From the NCBI RefSeq assembly GCF_001038485.1, contig NZ_LDUE01000055.1:62001-126000 (forward strand): DNA of 64,000 nucleotides, given 5' to 3'. This document shows, piece after piece, positions 56,677 to 64,000 of the stretch (position 1 is the stretch's first letter; the number at the start of each line of letters is the position of its first letter). Made by a program: the position numbers and the translations under genes. This DNA is from Ornithinibacillus californiensis (GTDB taxonomy: Bacteria > Bacillota > Bacilli > Bacillales > Amphibacillaceae). The notes below the pieces were generated by a model. It was given only the letters and a program-made list of their open reading frames with translations, was not told where the DNA came from and did no database searches.

Positions 56677-57465
56677 TCAATCCAAATCTAGGACATTTTC
56701 TAAACCATATATAAGTCCGTCTATCTCTACTACGTGATTTACCGAGAGCTTAATACCGTCCATAAACGACTTTCTATTCATGGAATCATGCTTTATTGTT
56801 AAAGTCTGTCCTTCTCCTCCAAAAATCACTTCTTGGTGTGCAACTAATCCGGGGAGTCGTATACTATGTATATGAATTCCATCATCCGTTGCTCCTCTAG
56901 CCCCTGATAGGACTTCGATTTCATCTGGATGACCTTGCTGTTTACTTTTACGAACAGACTTAATCATTTCTGCTGTTTTCACGGCAGTTCCTGAAGGGGC
57001 ATCTACTTTCTGGTCATGATGCTTTTCAATAATCTCAACATCTTCAAGATACTTTGAAGCAATCTTTGAAAAATGCATCATGAGAATGGCACCAACTGCA
57101 AAGTTTGGAGCAATAATAATACCTGTTTCATTCTCTTTTGCTACTTGCTGGATTTCTTCCAATTGTTCATTAGTAAAACCTGTTGTACCTACTACACAAG
57201 AAATCTTATTTTGCAAAGCCATAATAATATGATTAAAGCTTGCCTTAGCTACTGTAAGATCAATTAATACATCTACATCATTTGCATAAAAACATTCCTC
57301 AGGATTCTGATAAACAGGGATATTGTTTTCAGCAAGAATAGGGTTTAACTCCGTCTTATGGTCAATACAGCTTACTAAATTAAAACTAGGTTCATTTAAT
57401 ACCATATTTACTGCCTCAGAACCCATACGACCACGTGGACCTGCAATTACAATGTTCTTATTCAT
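56677..57465 (-). CDS. dapB: 4-hydroxy-tetrahydrodipicolinate reductase
   Basis: A 262-residue enzyme for lysine/diaminopimelate (and spore dipicolinate) synthesis. The nucleotide loop [13 protein letters not shown] and [11 protein letters not shown] are visible, with the catalytic [16 protein letters not shown] at 57465 is preceded by AGGAGGAAC. Operon ypjD-dapB-mgsA-bshA-cca-birA. Confidence 0.95.
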   Translation of the reverse strand: MNKNIVIAGPRGRMGSEAVNMVLNEPSFNLVSCIDHKTELNPILAENNIPVYQNPEECFYANDVDVLIDLTVAKASFNHIIMALQNKISCVVGTTGFTNEQLEEIQQVAKENETGIIIAPNFAVGAILMMHFSKIASKYLEDVEIIEKHHDQKVDAPSGTAVKTAEMIKSVRKSKQQGHPDEIEVLSGARGATDDGIHIHSIRLPGLVAHQEVIFGGEGQTLTIKHDSMNRKSFMDGIKLSVNHVVEIDGLIYGLENVLDLD

Positions 57466-57491
57466 GGATTATTTGTTCCTCCTGCTGCAAA

Positions 57492-57821
57492 TTATATTTT
57501 TGTCCATCTATCTTTATCTCTAGTTTCAAACTTAGTCATTGAACGATTAAATGAATCGGCAATGTCAATATCTAATGAATTTGCTATTGAAGCAATAACA
57601 AATAGAATATCTCCAAGCTCATCTTCAATTGTGTTTTCTTTCTCCGTTGCTTTCTTTGGTTTCTCTCCATAATAATGGTTAACCTCTCGCGCAAGCTCCC
57701 CCACTTCCTCCGTTAAACGTGCCATAAGTGCGAGAGGAGAAAAATACCCCTCTTTAAATTGGCTAATATAATTATCCACTCTTTGTTGAATGTCCTTTGT
57801 TGTTACTACCTTTGTATTTAT
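57492..57821 (-). CDS. ypjD: MazG-like nucleotide pyrophosphohydrolase YpjD
   Basis: MazG-type NTP pyrophosphohydrolase with helices LMARLTEEVGELAREVNHYY and the metal motif EDELGDILFVIASIANSLD. The shortest conventional start is GTG at 57779 (95 residues). In-frame codons upstream read TKVVTTKDIQQRVDNYISQF, which resembles the B. subtilis YpjD N-terminus (about 110 residues). The only strong ribosome site (AAAGGAGACGAAGG) sits before an ATA codon at 57821, the end I give here. No ATG, GTG or TTG lies between. Operon head, upstream of dapB. Confidence 0.75.
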   Translation of the reverse strand: MNTKVVTTKDIQQRVDNYISQFKEGYFSPLALMARLTEEVGELAREVNHYYGEKPKKATEKENTIEDELGDILFVIASIANSLDIDIADSFNRSMTKFETRDKDRWTKI

Positions 57822-57905
57822 GGTCCTTCGTCTCCTTTACCTATCGTTTCTTTAATGGTAGCGAATCCTAGGTTTTTTGACAAATTATTTAACATATGGA
57901 AAACA

Positions 57906-57934
57906 TTGTTCTTGACTATTAATTTGATTATAAT
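57906..57934 (+). promoter_or_regulatory. Promoter of the YitT-family gene
   Basis: TTGTTC (57906-57911), 17-base spacer, TATAAT (57929-57934). It lies 52 bases before the ATG at 57986. Confidence 0.65.
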
Positions 57935-57985
57935 AGAAAAAGTGCGATTAAGTTGTCGTTTTTTCATTATCGGAGGTGTACACCA

Positions 57986-58858
57986 ATGTTATTTGGCTTA
58001 AAATTTAAAAACATATTTTTTATTTTACTAGGAGCTGCAATTTTTTCATTTGGTATTGTTCATTTTAATATGCAACACAACCTTGGTGAAGGTGGATTCA
58101 CTGGTATAACCTTAATCCTATTTTTTGCATTTAACTGGGACCCAGCAATAACGAATATTATATTAAATGTTCCAATCCTACTTGTTGGTTGGAAGTTTCT
58201 TGGAAAAAATACCTTTCTTTACACCATTATCGGAACGCTATCTGTGTCCGTATTCTTAAGTATTTTTCAAAACTATCAATACGATATTAATCTAGAACAA
58301 GACATGTTCCTAGTGGCTCTATTTGCAGGTGTCTTCATTGGAGTAGGACTAGGAATCGTATTCCGATATGGCGGAACAACTGGTGGTGTTGATATTATAG
58401 CAAGAATAGTCCATAAATACATAGGTTGGAGCATGGGGAGAACCATGTTTATGTTTGATTTTCTTGTTATTATGACTTCGATTTTTACCATTCTTGAGCT
58501 TGATCAAGGGATGTATACATTAGTCGCTGTATATATTGGCGCAAGGGTAATCGACTTTATTCAAGAAGGTGCTTACTCTGCACGAGGAGCAACAATTATC
58601 TCCTCAAGAAGTGGTGATATTGCCAAAAAAATCATGAAAGACATGGATCGTGGTGTTACTATTTTAGATGGACGTGGGAGTTTCACTGGAGAGAAGCGTG
58701 ACGTGCTGTTTTGTGTTGTCGGTAGGAATGAAATAGTAAAGCTTAAGAGCATTATCAACACCATTGATCCACAAGCATTTGTAGCGGTTGGAACAGTCCA
58801 TGACGTACTAGGTGAAGGGTTTACGCTTGATGAAAATAAAAACCCAATACATGATTAA
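57986..58858 (+). CDS. ypjC: YitT family membrane protein (YpjC-like)
   Basis: About 290 residues. Five to six membrane helices (YitT/DUF161 domain, with LGEGGFTGITLIL and RYGGTTGGVDIIARIVH loops) are followed by a C-terminal cytosolic DUF2179 domain (RGVTILDGRGSFTGEKRDVLFCVV). Function unknown. The start ATG at 57986 has CGGAGGTG upstream. Position next to ypjD matches B. subtilis YpjC, though here it is transcribed in the opposite direction. Confidence 0.85.
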   Translation: MLFGLKFKNIFFILLGAAIFSFGIVHFNMQHNLGEGGFTGITLILFFAFNWDPAITNIILNVPILLVGWKFLGKNTFLYTIIGTLSVSVFLSIFQNYQYDINLEQDMFLVALFAGVFIGVGLGIVFRYGGTTGGVDIIARIVHKYIGWSMGRTMFMFDFLVIMTSIFTILELDQGMYTLVAVYIGARVIDFIQEGAYSARGATIISSRSGDIAKKIMKDMDRGVTILDGRGSFTGEKRDVLFCVVGRNEIVKLKSIINTIDPQAFVAVGTVHDVLGEGFTLDENKNPIHD

Positions 58859-58916
58859 TATTTCTTCTTAATGAAGCTGCTATATTTTAACTTAAATGCT
58901 TTTTGGTAGTATCAAA

Positions 58917-58953
58917 ATAAAAAAGGGATGAACTTAGTGGCTCATCCCTTTTA
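58917..58953. terminator. Bidirectional terminator
   Basis: AAAAGGGATGA (58921-58931) / TCATCCCTTTT (58942-58952) between convergent genes. Confidence 0.85.
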
Positions 58954-58959
58954 ACCATT

Positions 58960-59637
58960 TTATTCTTGGTTACTTGCAACGATCATTAAAATAAATCTTA
59001 TTAATTCTGCAACTGCTACTAAAGCTGCAGCTACATACGTCATCGCTGCTGCGTTCAATACCTTCTTGGTATCACGTTCTTCATTATTGCGGATAACTCC
59101 ACTAGATACAAGCTGTGCCATTGCACGATTCGATGCATCAAATTCAACAGGCAACGTAACTAACTGGAACAATACAGCTGCTCCAAAGAAAACAACTCCA
59201 AGTATTGCAAGTTCGGTTAAACCCATTAGAAAGCCTGCAAGAATTAAAAAGAACGATATATTGGAACCAAAGTTAGCAACAGGTACTAACGCACTTCTAA
59301 ATCTTAAAAACGCATAAGACTCTGCATCTTGAATAGCATGTCCAACTTCATGAGCTGCAACAGCAGAAGCTGCCATGGAGTGGCCATGATAAATCCCACT
59401 AGAAAGGAATACAGCTTTCTTTCTAGGATCATAATGGTCTGTCAGCATTCCTTTTGTTTCATGGATATCTACATCATAAAGTCCATTATCATTCAGTATT
59501 TTCCTTGCTACCTGAGCACCGGTCATCATCGATGACGTTGCTACTTTTGAATATTTCTTGTAGGTACTCTTAACCCTTGATTGAGCCCATAACGGGACAA
59601 TTAAAAGTAAGGCTATATAAATCAGATAGGCACCCAT
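58960..59637 (-). CDS. Membrane zinc metallopeptidase (YugP-like)
   Basis: About 225 residues. An N-terminal helix, the zinc motif HEVGHAIQ (about residues 95-102) and three or four further helices (FFLILAGFLMGLTELAILGVVFF; the last near the C-terminus) match the YugP neutral zinc metallopeptidase family. Function uncharacterised. ATG at 59637 is ten bases from GGAGG; ATG at 59646 is too close to it. Confidence 0.85.
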   Translation of the reverse strand: MGAYLIYIALLLIVPLWAQSRVKSTYKKYSKVATSSMMTGAQVARKILNDNGLYDVDIHETKGMLTDHYDPRKKAVFLSSGIYHGHSMAASAVAAHEVGHAIQDAESYAFLRFRSALVPVANFGSNISFFLILAGFLMGLTELAILGVVFFGAAVLFQLVTLPVEFDASNRAMAQLVSSGVIRNNEERDTKKVLNAAAMTYVAAALVAVAELIRFILMIVASNQE

Positions 59638-59700
59638 TCGTTGCATTCCTCCAATGATGAATAGTATTTCTATAGGTCAATTTTAGTCAAAAATGGGAAC

Positions 59701-59958
59701 TCAGTCAATTGATTTGTCGTTATCCTCTACTTTCTTTTGCTTTTCCCCTTTATATTTTCTCCAGCTCACATAAGATAATGTACAAGCAATGAGACCACCT
59801 ACAATAATAATCAACCAATAAAAGGGAAACATTTCATCGTTTCCCTTTTCTCCTAGTTCTATTGCAATTACTTCCTCATCAAATAGGAGTCCCATAAGTA
59901 AATATACTAATATCCCTATGATTAGCCATAGTAGTGCCTTCAATGTCCTTGTCTTCAT
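59701..59958 (-). CDS. Short YpjB-like two-helix membrane protein
   Basis: About 85 residues with two membrane helices (LLWLIIGILVYLLMGLLF and YWLIIIVGGLIACTLSYV) and a basic tail WRKYKGEKQKK. Position between ypjA and ypjC-ypjD genes, and the C-terminal helix plus RKYKGEK, resemble the end of B. subtilis YpjB (about 260 residues, sporulation). The large extracellular part is absent. ATG at 59958 with GAGGGTGAT upstream. Confidence 0.6.
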   Translation of the reverse strand: MKTRTLKALLWLIIGILVYLLMGLLFDEEVIAIELGEKGNDEMFPFYWLIIIVGGLIACTLSYVSWRKYKGEKQKKVEDNDKSID

Positions 59959-60021
59959 AGAGATCACCCTCATTGTAGAATCATCTCTATAAATGTATGA
60001 GCGATCTAGATACTATATAAC

Positions 60022-60603
60022 TTAGTGGCTTGGCTTATTTTTAACACGAATTGTTAACTTATAAGCAATGTATATGGAGAGTATACTTAACCAGAAAGTG
60101 AAATAACCTATTTCGTTCATATAAATAGTTAATGACGAATACATGGGCATCATTTCAAATACATAATCGATTACATCATTATGTAAGGTCCAAACAGCGG
60201 CAATTACAATATGTATTAAACGGATCTTGTAATATGGCGCGTAAAGTAAACCTTGTATTGCCATACCAGCATGAGAAGCCATTAACATGTAGCCTTCTGG
60301 AGGCAAACCACCATTTACCCATAAAGTTAACAAATTCATTACCACAGCCCATAAGCCATATTTAAATAGGGTAATTATGGCCAAAGCTTCTATTAATGGA
60401 AAATGCTTTTTAAAAATGAAAAGTAGTAAAAAGATAGTGAAAAATAAGCTAGCGGTTGGACTATCCGGTACAAAGATTAAAAAGATATCTGGTGTCAGTC
60501 TTAACTGTGCACGATACCAATAGTATCCGTAAATAGTACCAAATAGGTTAATAAGGAATAATACAATAAGGAAGCGTCGGTCTAATAGTATAGCTTTTAT
60601 CAT
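60022..60603 (-). CDS. ypjA: DUF1405 membrane protein YpjA
   Basis: About 193 residues with six or so membrane helices (LIVLFLINLFGTIYGYYWYR, VPDSPTASLFFTIFLLLFIF, and others). Matches the DUF1405/YpjA family, which follows qcrC in B. subtilis. Function unknown. ATG at 60603 is ten bases after GGAGGGGAG; the longer frame runs into the qcr terminator and is rejected. Confidence 0.85.
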   Translation of the reverse strand: MIKAILLDRRFLIVLFLINLFGTIYGYYWYRAQLRLTPDIFLIFVPDSPTASLFFTIFLLLFIFKKHFPLIEALAIITLFKYGLWAVVMNLLTLWVNGGLPPEGYMLMASHAGMAIQGLLYAPYYKIRLIHIVIAAVWTLHNDVIDYVFEMMPMYSSLTIYMNEIGYFTFWLSILSIYIAYKLTIRVKNKPSH

Positions 60604-60631
60604 ATAAATGATGCTCCCCTCCATTTCTGAT

Positions 60632-60667
60632 TTAAAAAGCACCTTTACCACAGTGGCAAAGGTGCTA
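60632..60667 (-). terminator. Terminator after qcrC
   Basis: On the minus strand AGCACCTTT pairs with AAAGGTGCT, followed by TTTTTAAAT. It closes the qcrABC unit. Confidence 0.8.
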
Positions 60668-60680
60668 TAAAATATGGTGA

Positions 60681-61472
60681 TTATTCTGCTGCCTTTTCGT
60701 TCACAGTCATGATGAAATCAACTAGTTGCTCAAGTTCTTCATCTGACCCAGTGAACATATTAGGAGGCATACCAGGGTCTCCTTCAAGACCTTCAACAGC
60801 TATTTTAGCTATTTCTTCCGCTGTATACTCAGTACCAAGTAGAGCTGGAGCCATTCCAGTTCCTTCTAATGCTTCACCGTGACACTGTAAGCAACTTGCT
60901 TCATACGCAGCAAAACCTTCATGTGATTTGTCAATTTCTACAGCTGTTGGTGGAATCGGTTTATTCATTTCAGCACGGGTTTCCCAATCCACATGTGATG
61001 CAGCTGTGTACGTTAACCAAATAGCTGACGTTAAACCTAGTAACATCATAATGACAGCGATTGGTCGTTGATGTGGACGACGCCCTGGACCATTATCTAG
61101 GAATGGCGCAAGAAGAAGTGCACCGAATGCAAGTCCTGGTAAAACAATCATACCTAATAGAATATAATTTCCACTTGCAAATTCGTATTTCAATAATTCA
61201 TACAAGAACAAGAAGTACCAGTCTGGTAATGGTATATATGATGCGTTTGTTGGATCAGCCATTCCTTCTAATGGAGATGGATGAGCTAATGTAAGACTTA
61301 AGAACCCAACTAGGAATACCGCACCTACCAACCACTCTTTTAATAAAAAGTTAGGCCAAAAAGCTTCTGTTCTTCCAGGATACTCAGAATAATCTTTAGG
61401 TATTTGTGACGCTTTACGTTCTGCGGAAACCCGGGAGTCTCCAACAAATTTCATTCCTTTTCCCTTATGCAT
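60681..61472 (-). CDS. qcrC: Menaquinol:cytochrome c reductase cytochrome b/c subunit QcrC
   Basis: A 263-residue subunit. The N-terminal part (three membrane helices, with IPLPDWYFLFLYELLKY) corresponds to the C-terminal half of cytochrome b. The C-terminal part is a cytochrome c domain with one haem site CLQCH and a Met ligand region (DPGMPPNMF). It passes electrons from menaquinol to cytochrome c. ATG at 61472 with GGAGGGG upstream. Last gene of qcrABC. Confidence 0.95.
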   Translation of the reverse strand: MHKGKGMKFVGDSRVSAERKASQIPKDYSEYPGRTEAFWPNFLLKEWLVGAVFLVGFLSLTLAHPSPLEGMADPTNASYIPLPDWYFLFLYELLKYEFASGNYILLGMIVLPGLAFGALLLAPFLDNGPGRRPHQRPIAVIMMLLGLTSAIWLTYTAASHVDWETRAEMNKPIPPTAVEIDKSHEGFAAYEASCLQCHGEALEGTGMAPALLGTEYTAEEIAKIAVEGLEGDPGMPPNMFTGSDEELEQLVDFIMTVNEKAAE

Positions 61473-61488
61473 AGCTTTCCCCTCCTTT

Positions 61489-62163
61489 TTATAGTGGTCC
61501 TGAGATACCTTGTCTACGGATTAACACAAAGTGAATAGCCATCAGAGCAAATAATGCACCCGGCAGGAAAAATACGTGAATCGCAAAGAAACGAGTTAGC
61601 GTTTGAGCACCAACGATCTCCTCATCACCTGCAAGTAGTGCTTTTAATTCTCCTCCGATTACAGGAACCTGTTCGGCCATTTCTAGTCCAACCTGAGTTG
61701 CAAAGTATGCTTTGTTATCCCAAGGTAATAAGTAACCTGTGAAACCTAAACCAAGCATAACGAAGAAGATTAATACTCCAACCATCCAGTTTAATTCTCT
61801 TGGTTTCTTATATGCTCCTTGGAAAAACACTCGTAAAGTATGTAATAAAAGCATGACAATAACGACACTTGCACCCCAGTGGTGCATACCACGTACAATT
61901 TGTCCATGTGCAACTTCAGTTTGTAAGTAATAAACTGATTTCCAAGCGTTTTCAATGTCTGGCACATAATACATTGTTAAAAACATACCAGATAGAATTT
62001 GAATAACTACCACGAAGAATGTTAACCCACCAAAACAGTACACAAATGCAGAAAAGTGATGTGCAGGGTTTACGTGTTCTGGAACTTCATGGTCTGCAAT
62101 ATCCCGCCAGATCGGCGTAATGTCAATACGCTCATCAATCCAGTCATAAATTTTCTGTAGCAT
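61489..62163 (-). CDS. qcrB: Menaquinol:cytochrome c reductase cytochrome b subunit QcrB
   Basis: A 224-residue cytochrome b6-type protein with four membrane helices. Haem-ligating histidines lie in RGMHHWGASVVIVMLLLHTLR and the second pair in FFAIHVFFLPGALFALMAIHF; GFTGYLLPWD is a quinol-site motif. Between qcrA and qcrC in the bc complex operon. Confidence 0.96.
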   Translation of the reverse strand: MLQKIYDWIDERIDITPIWRDIADHEVPEHVNPAHHFSAFVYCFGGLTFFVVVIQILSGMFLTMYYVPDIENAWKSVYYLQTEVAHGQIVRGMHHWGASVVIVMLLLHTLRVFFQGAYKKPRELNWMVGVLIFFVMLGLGFTGYLLPWDNKAYFATQVGLEMAEQVPVIGGELKALLAGDEEIVGAQTLTRFFAIHVFFLPGALFALMAIHFVLIRRQGISGPL

Positions 62164-62169
62164 AAATAA

Positions 62170-62682
62170 TTACGCCCCCTTTCTTGGTATCGCTTTACCT
62201 AAGTATAGCATTCCATTTTCTACTTTTTGCTCAAATGTTGGTAGTGGCGCTAATGGTGGTGTTCCTTTAACGTTTACACCATCCTTGGTATAGCGACCGT
62301 CATGGCATGGGCAAAAGAACTGATTTGGGTGATCTTCACTACCCTCCCAAGATACTACACAACCTAAGTGTGTACAAATTGGGGAAAGTGCTATAATGTC
62401 ACCGTTATCATCCTTATATACCCAGGCAGTTCTACCTGGCTCAGACTCATACCAGCCATCTACTTGTTTAATTTTCCAATCGACACGTTGAGGTGTTGTT
62501 GTGATATCTTCAACGGCAAGTCCTACGTTTACAAATTCACCTTCAGATGGTGGCTGTAAAACTGGATCAATCGCCATTCTGAGCATAGGTGCAAGCAAAC
62601 CAGCAGCCATAAATCCACCAACACCAGTTAGTGTATAGTTTAGAAATTGACGACGGGACACTTGTTGCTTTTCTTCGCTCAT
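62170..62682 (-). CDS. qcrA: Menaquinol:cytochrome c reductase Rieske subunit QcrA
   Basis: A 170-residue Rieske protein. The N-terminal twin-arginine-like SRRQFLNYTLTGVGG plus helix suggests Tat-dependent insertion; tatA and tatC are in this window. The [2Fe-2S] ligands are CTHLGC and CPCHDG. First gene of qcrABC, with a strong promoter about 65-95 bases upstream. Confidence 0.96.
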   Translation of the reverse strand: MSEEKQQVSRRQFLNYTLTGVGGFMAAGLLAPMLRMAIDPVLQPPSEGEFVNVGLAVEDITTTPQRVDWKIKQVDGWYESEPGRTAWVYKDDNGDIIALSPICTHLGCVVSWEGSEDHPNQFFCPCHDGRYTKDGVNVKGTPPLAPLPTFEQKVENGMLYLGKAIPRKGA

Positions 62683-62746
62683 GATTTTCCCCCCTCTTCA
62701 CAATAATCACGGACAATAATTTTAATCAGATTACTAGGACATTATC

Positions 62747-62775
62747 ATGATAGCGCAAACTAACTGCTCGGTCAA
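62747..62775 (-). promoter_or_regulatory. Promoter of qcrABC
   Basis: On the minus strand TTGACC (62775-62770), 17-base spacer, TATCAT (62752-62747). It lies 65 bases before the qcrA start. Confidence 0.7.
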
Positions 62776-62821
62776 TAAATATCCTTCTTTGTTACGAAAG
62801 ATTTCATAAATTCTTGAAGAT

Positions 62822-63280
62822 TTACCAATAACTCCGAATCAACTCAACTACATCAGCAACTTGCCCTCTTATCATTTGCAAAATTTCTGTTGAGTTTAAC
62901 TGATCCGTCTGAAAGCCTGGCAACCATAATAGGTTAGCATCCAAGTCTTTCTCATGGCGTTTCCAGCCTGCATCAAACGTTAGGATAAAAACATGCTTAA
63001 AGGGCTGTTTTGAAATTTCCTCGGTCCAGTTATTCAACCGCTTCGCTTCCTCATCTTTATCACCAAATTCTAAATAATAGTAATTAGGAATGAGCAATAA
63101 CCTACCGGAAAGTTCTCTTTCTATTTCCGTTACAAAAACAGATAATACTTCACGTTTAGAGGTACTTTTTCCAATATTTGCTTCTTGTGATAGTTGAAAT
63201 GGGATGATTGGGATAATTGCGGTGTCAAAGTATTCCTTAGACCCAAGATATAACTCCATATCCTTTTTTGTCCATTGCAT
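62822..63280 (-). CDS. ypiF: YpiF family protein (DUF2487)
   Basis: About 152 residues, soluble. MQWTKKDMELYLGSKEYFDT at the N-terminus and FKHVFILTFDAGWKRHE are typical of DUF2487. It lies between ypiB and qcrA, as in B. subtilis. Function unknown. ATG at 63280 with GAGGTGG nine bases upstream; the ATG four codons earlier is inside that site. Confidence 0.85.
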   Translation of the reverse strand: MQWTKKDMELYLGSKEYFDTAIIPIIPFQLSQEANIGKSTSKREVLSVFVTEIERELSGRLLLIPNYYYLEFGDKDEEAKRLNNWTEEISKQPFKHVFILTFDAGWKRHEKDLDANLLWLPGFQTDQLNSTEILQMIRGQVADVVELIRSYW

Positions 63281-63354
63281 GAATGTAGCCACCTCTCACT
63301 AGTATTTACCAAAATGTCCAAATTATGATTCCCTAGTAAATATACTTGCGAAAA

Positions 63355-63394
63355 CAAAAAAAATCAACCTATTGCTCTTGCAAGCTAGGTTGAC
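63355..63394 (-). terminator. Terminator overlapping the ypiB 3' end
   Basis: On the minus strand TCAACCT (63393-63387) pairs with AGGTTGA (63370-63364), then TTTTTTTTG. The stem includes the last codons of ypiB. Confidence 0.75.
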
Positions 63395-63944
63395 TAAGCA
63401 TCTTTGCTTCTAGGATCCTAAGCTCTCTCACCAAGGTGTTAAACTCTTCCCGATCCTGATCATCAAGGGATTGATCAATTTTCTCTAATATACGTTTTCG
63501 CTGAAATTCAAATAGTGAATGTTCAAGTAATATCGAAGCATTTTCTTTATCTTGTTGGGTTATTAAATATTCATCGGGAACAAAAGGGTTTTCCTCTAAT
63601 ACCGCAGCATACTTATGATTTTGGTTTGACTTATTAAAATTTAGTTGAATATAAAGTGATTCATGTTGGTTTAAGCGGATATCATGAAATGCTTTTTCTG
63701 CATCTGTTGTAACTAAATGATTTTTATAAAAACGGAATGGAACTTCTTTTGAACACTGGCTAGTAATAATAACGCTTCTTAAACAAAATTTAGCATCATG
63801 AACAAAATGAACATTTTCTAAAATTTCATGATGATTAATTAAATAATTTAAAATCCACACACTTTCTCTTTTTTTCAACTGATAATTATTAAGAAACCAT
63901 TGTAAAAATTTCTTTTTATCTTTCACAGAAACTGGTGCTTGCAT
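63369..63944 (-). CDS. ypiB: UPF0302 protein YpiB / ReoY
   Basis: A 191-residue protein matching UPF0302: FLQWFLNNYQLKKRESVWIL, the pattern ENVHFVHDAKFCLRSVII and FYKNHLVTTDAEKAFHDIRL. The Listeria homologue ReoY takes part, with ReoM and ClpCP, in degradation of MurA and so tunes peptidoglycan synthesis; B. subtilis YpiB is its counterpart. Soluble; the C-terminal part (IDQSLDDQDREEFN) is acidic-helical. ATG at 63944 follows GGAGGTT. The remaining bases to the window end hold no further gene. Confidence 0.88.
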   Translation of the reverse strand: MQAPVSVKDKKKFLQWFLNNYQLKKRESVWILNYLINHHEILENVHFVHDAKFCLRSVIITSQCSKEVPFRFYKNHLVTTDAEKAFHDIRLNQHESLYIQLNFNKSNQNHKYAAVLEENPFVPDEYLITQQDKENASILLEHSLFEFQRKRILEKIDQSLDDQDREEFNTLVRELRILEAKMLSQPSLQEQ

Positions 63945-64000
63945 AGAGTTGGCAACCTCCTCCCTATTACCTTACATTTGCTTTAAACGATTAACGTATT

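Noticed and set aside
1-64000. CRISPR array, prophage, transposase or defence island
   Set aside because: I saw no regularly spaced repeats, no cas, integrase, transposase or phage structural genes. The gene order is largely that of the core Bacillaceae chromosome.
1-64000. rRNA or tRNA genes
   Set aside because: No tRNA-like cloverleaf or rRNA sequence was noticed on reading. The only structural RNA gene recognised is rnpB.

Overview
This 64 kb window is chromosomal DNA of a low-GC, endospore-forming Bacillaceae bacterium. An Oceanobacillus/Ornithinibacillus/Virgibacillus-like genus is my guess from protein flavour; GC was not computed. Signs are AT-rich codon use, strong GGAGG ribosome sites, a spore protein gene (sspM), B-type RNase P RNA, bacillithiol and menaquinol:cytochrome c reductase genes, and long blocks in the gene order of the Bacillus subtilis ypi-ypj-ypm-ypp-yps region.

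Layout. 1-7.05 kb (+): a five-gene MoxR / DUF58 / von Willebrand factor A (VWA) membrane operon whose first gene is cut by the window edge. 7.07-7.87 kb: an intact-looking T-box leader with a perfect promoter and terminator in front of a ruined MFS transporter. 7.9-11.6 kb: citrate synthase citA with its divergent LysR regulator citR, then molybdate modA-modB without modC. 11.7-19.6 kb: mixed metabolic and stress genes (YhfW-like Rieske/FAD protein, ferredoxin, LysM-M14 peptidase, FMN reductase, glutamate dehydrogenase, MsrAB, YqfQ-like coat protein). 19.6-24.6 kb: sbcD-sbcC, a YolD-like protein and a YozE-like protein. 24.6-29.3 kb: tatA-tatA-tatC, thyA-dfrA, an NlpC/P60 cell-wall hydrolase and a HAD phosphatase. 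29.3-34.0 kb: YpgQ-like HD hydrolase, formate-THF ligase, a cold-shock gene with a long leader, a structured repeat, and the alkylpyrone pair bpsA-bpsB. 34.2-35.6 kb (+): a decayed ba3-type cytochrome oxidase operon, all three genes broken. 35.6-42.4 kb: carboxypeptidase Taq, YpsC methyltransferase, RNase P RNA, gpsB, cdd, YppE/YppC-type genes, sspM, recU. 42.4-57.8 kb: ponA, then a long minus-strand block nth-dnaD-asnS-aspB-ypmB, dinG, birA-cca-bshA-mgsA-dapB-ypjD. 58-64 kb: YitT-family protein, YugP-like protease, a short YpjB-like protein, ypjA, qcrC-qcrB-qcrA, ypiF and ypiB/reoY.

Functional links. recU/ponA, gpsB and ypiB/reoY concern cell-wall synthesis and division. dinG, nth, dnaD, sbcCD and recU concern DNA replication and repair. 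thyA-dfrA-fhs form a one-carbon/folate group. dapB, aspB and asnS serve aspartate-family metabolism. qcrABC is the working respiratory branch beside the dead ba3 oxidase.

I found no clearly new defence, CRISPR or mobile system. The most unusual items are the orphan T-box, the decayed oxidase locus, the MoxR/VWA operon of unknown function, a possible AUA start in ypjD, a tiny ORF overlapping the ypmB start, and the structured intergenic repeat.
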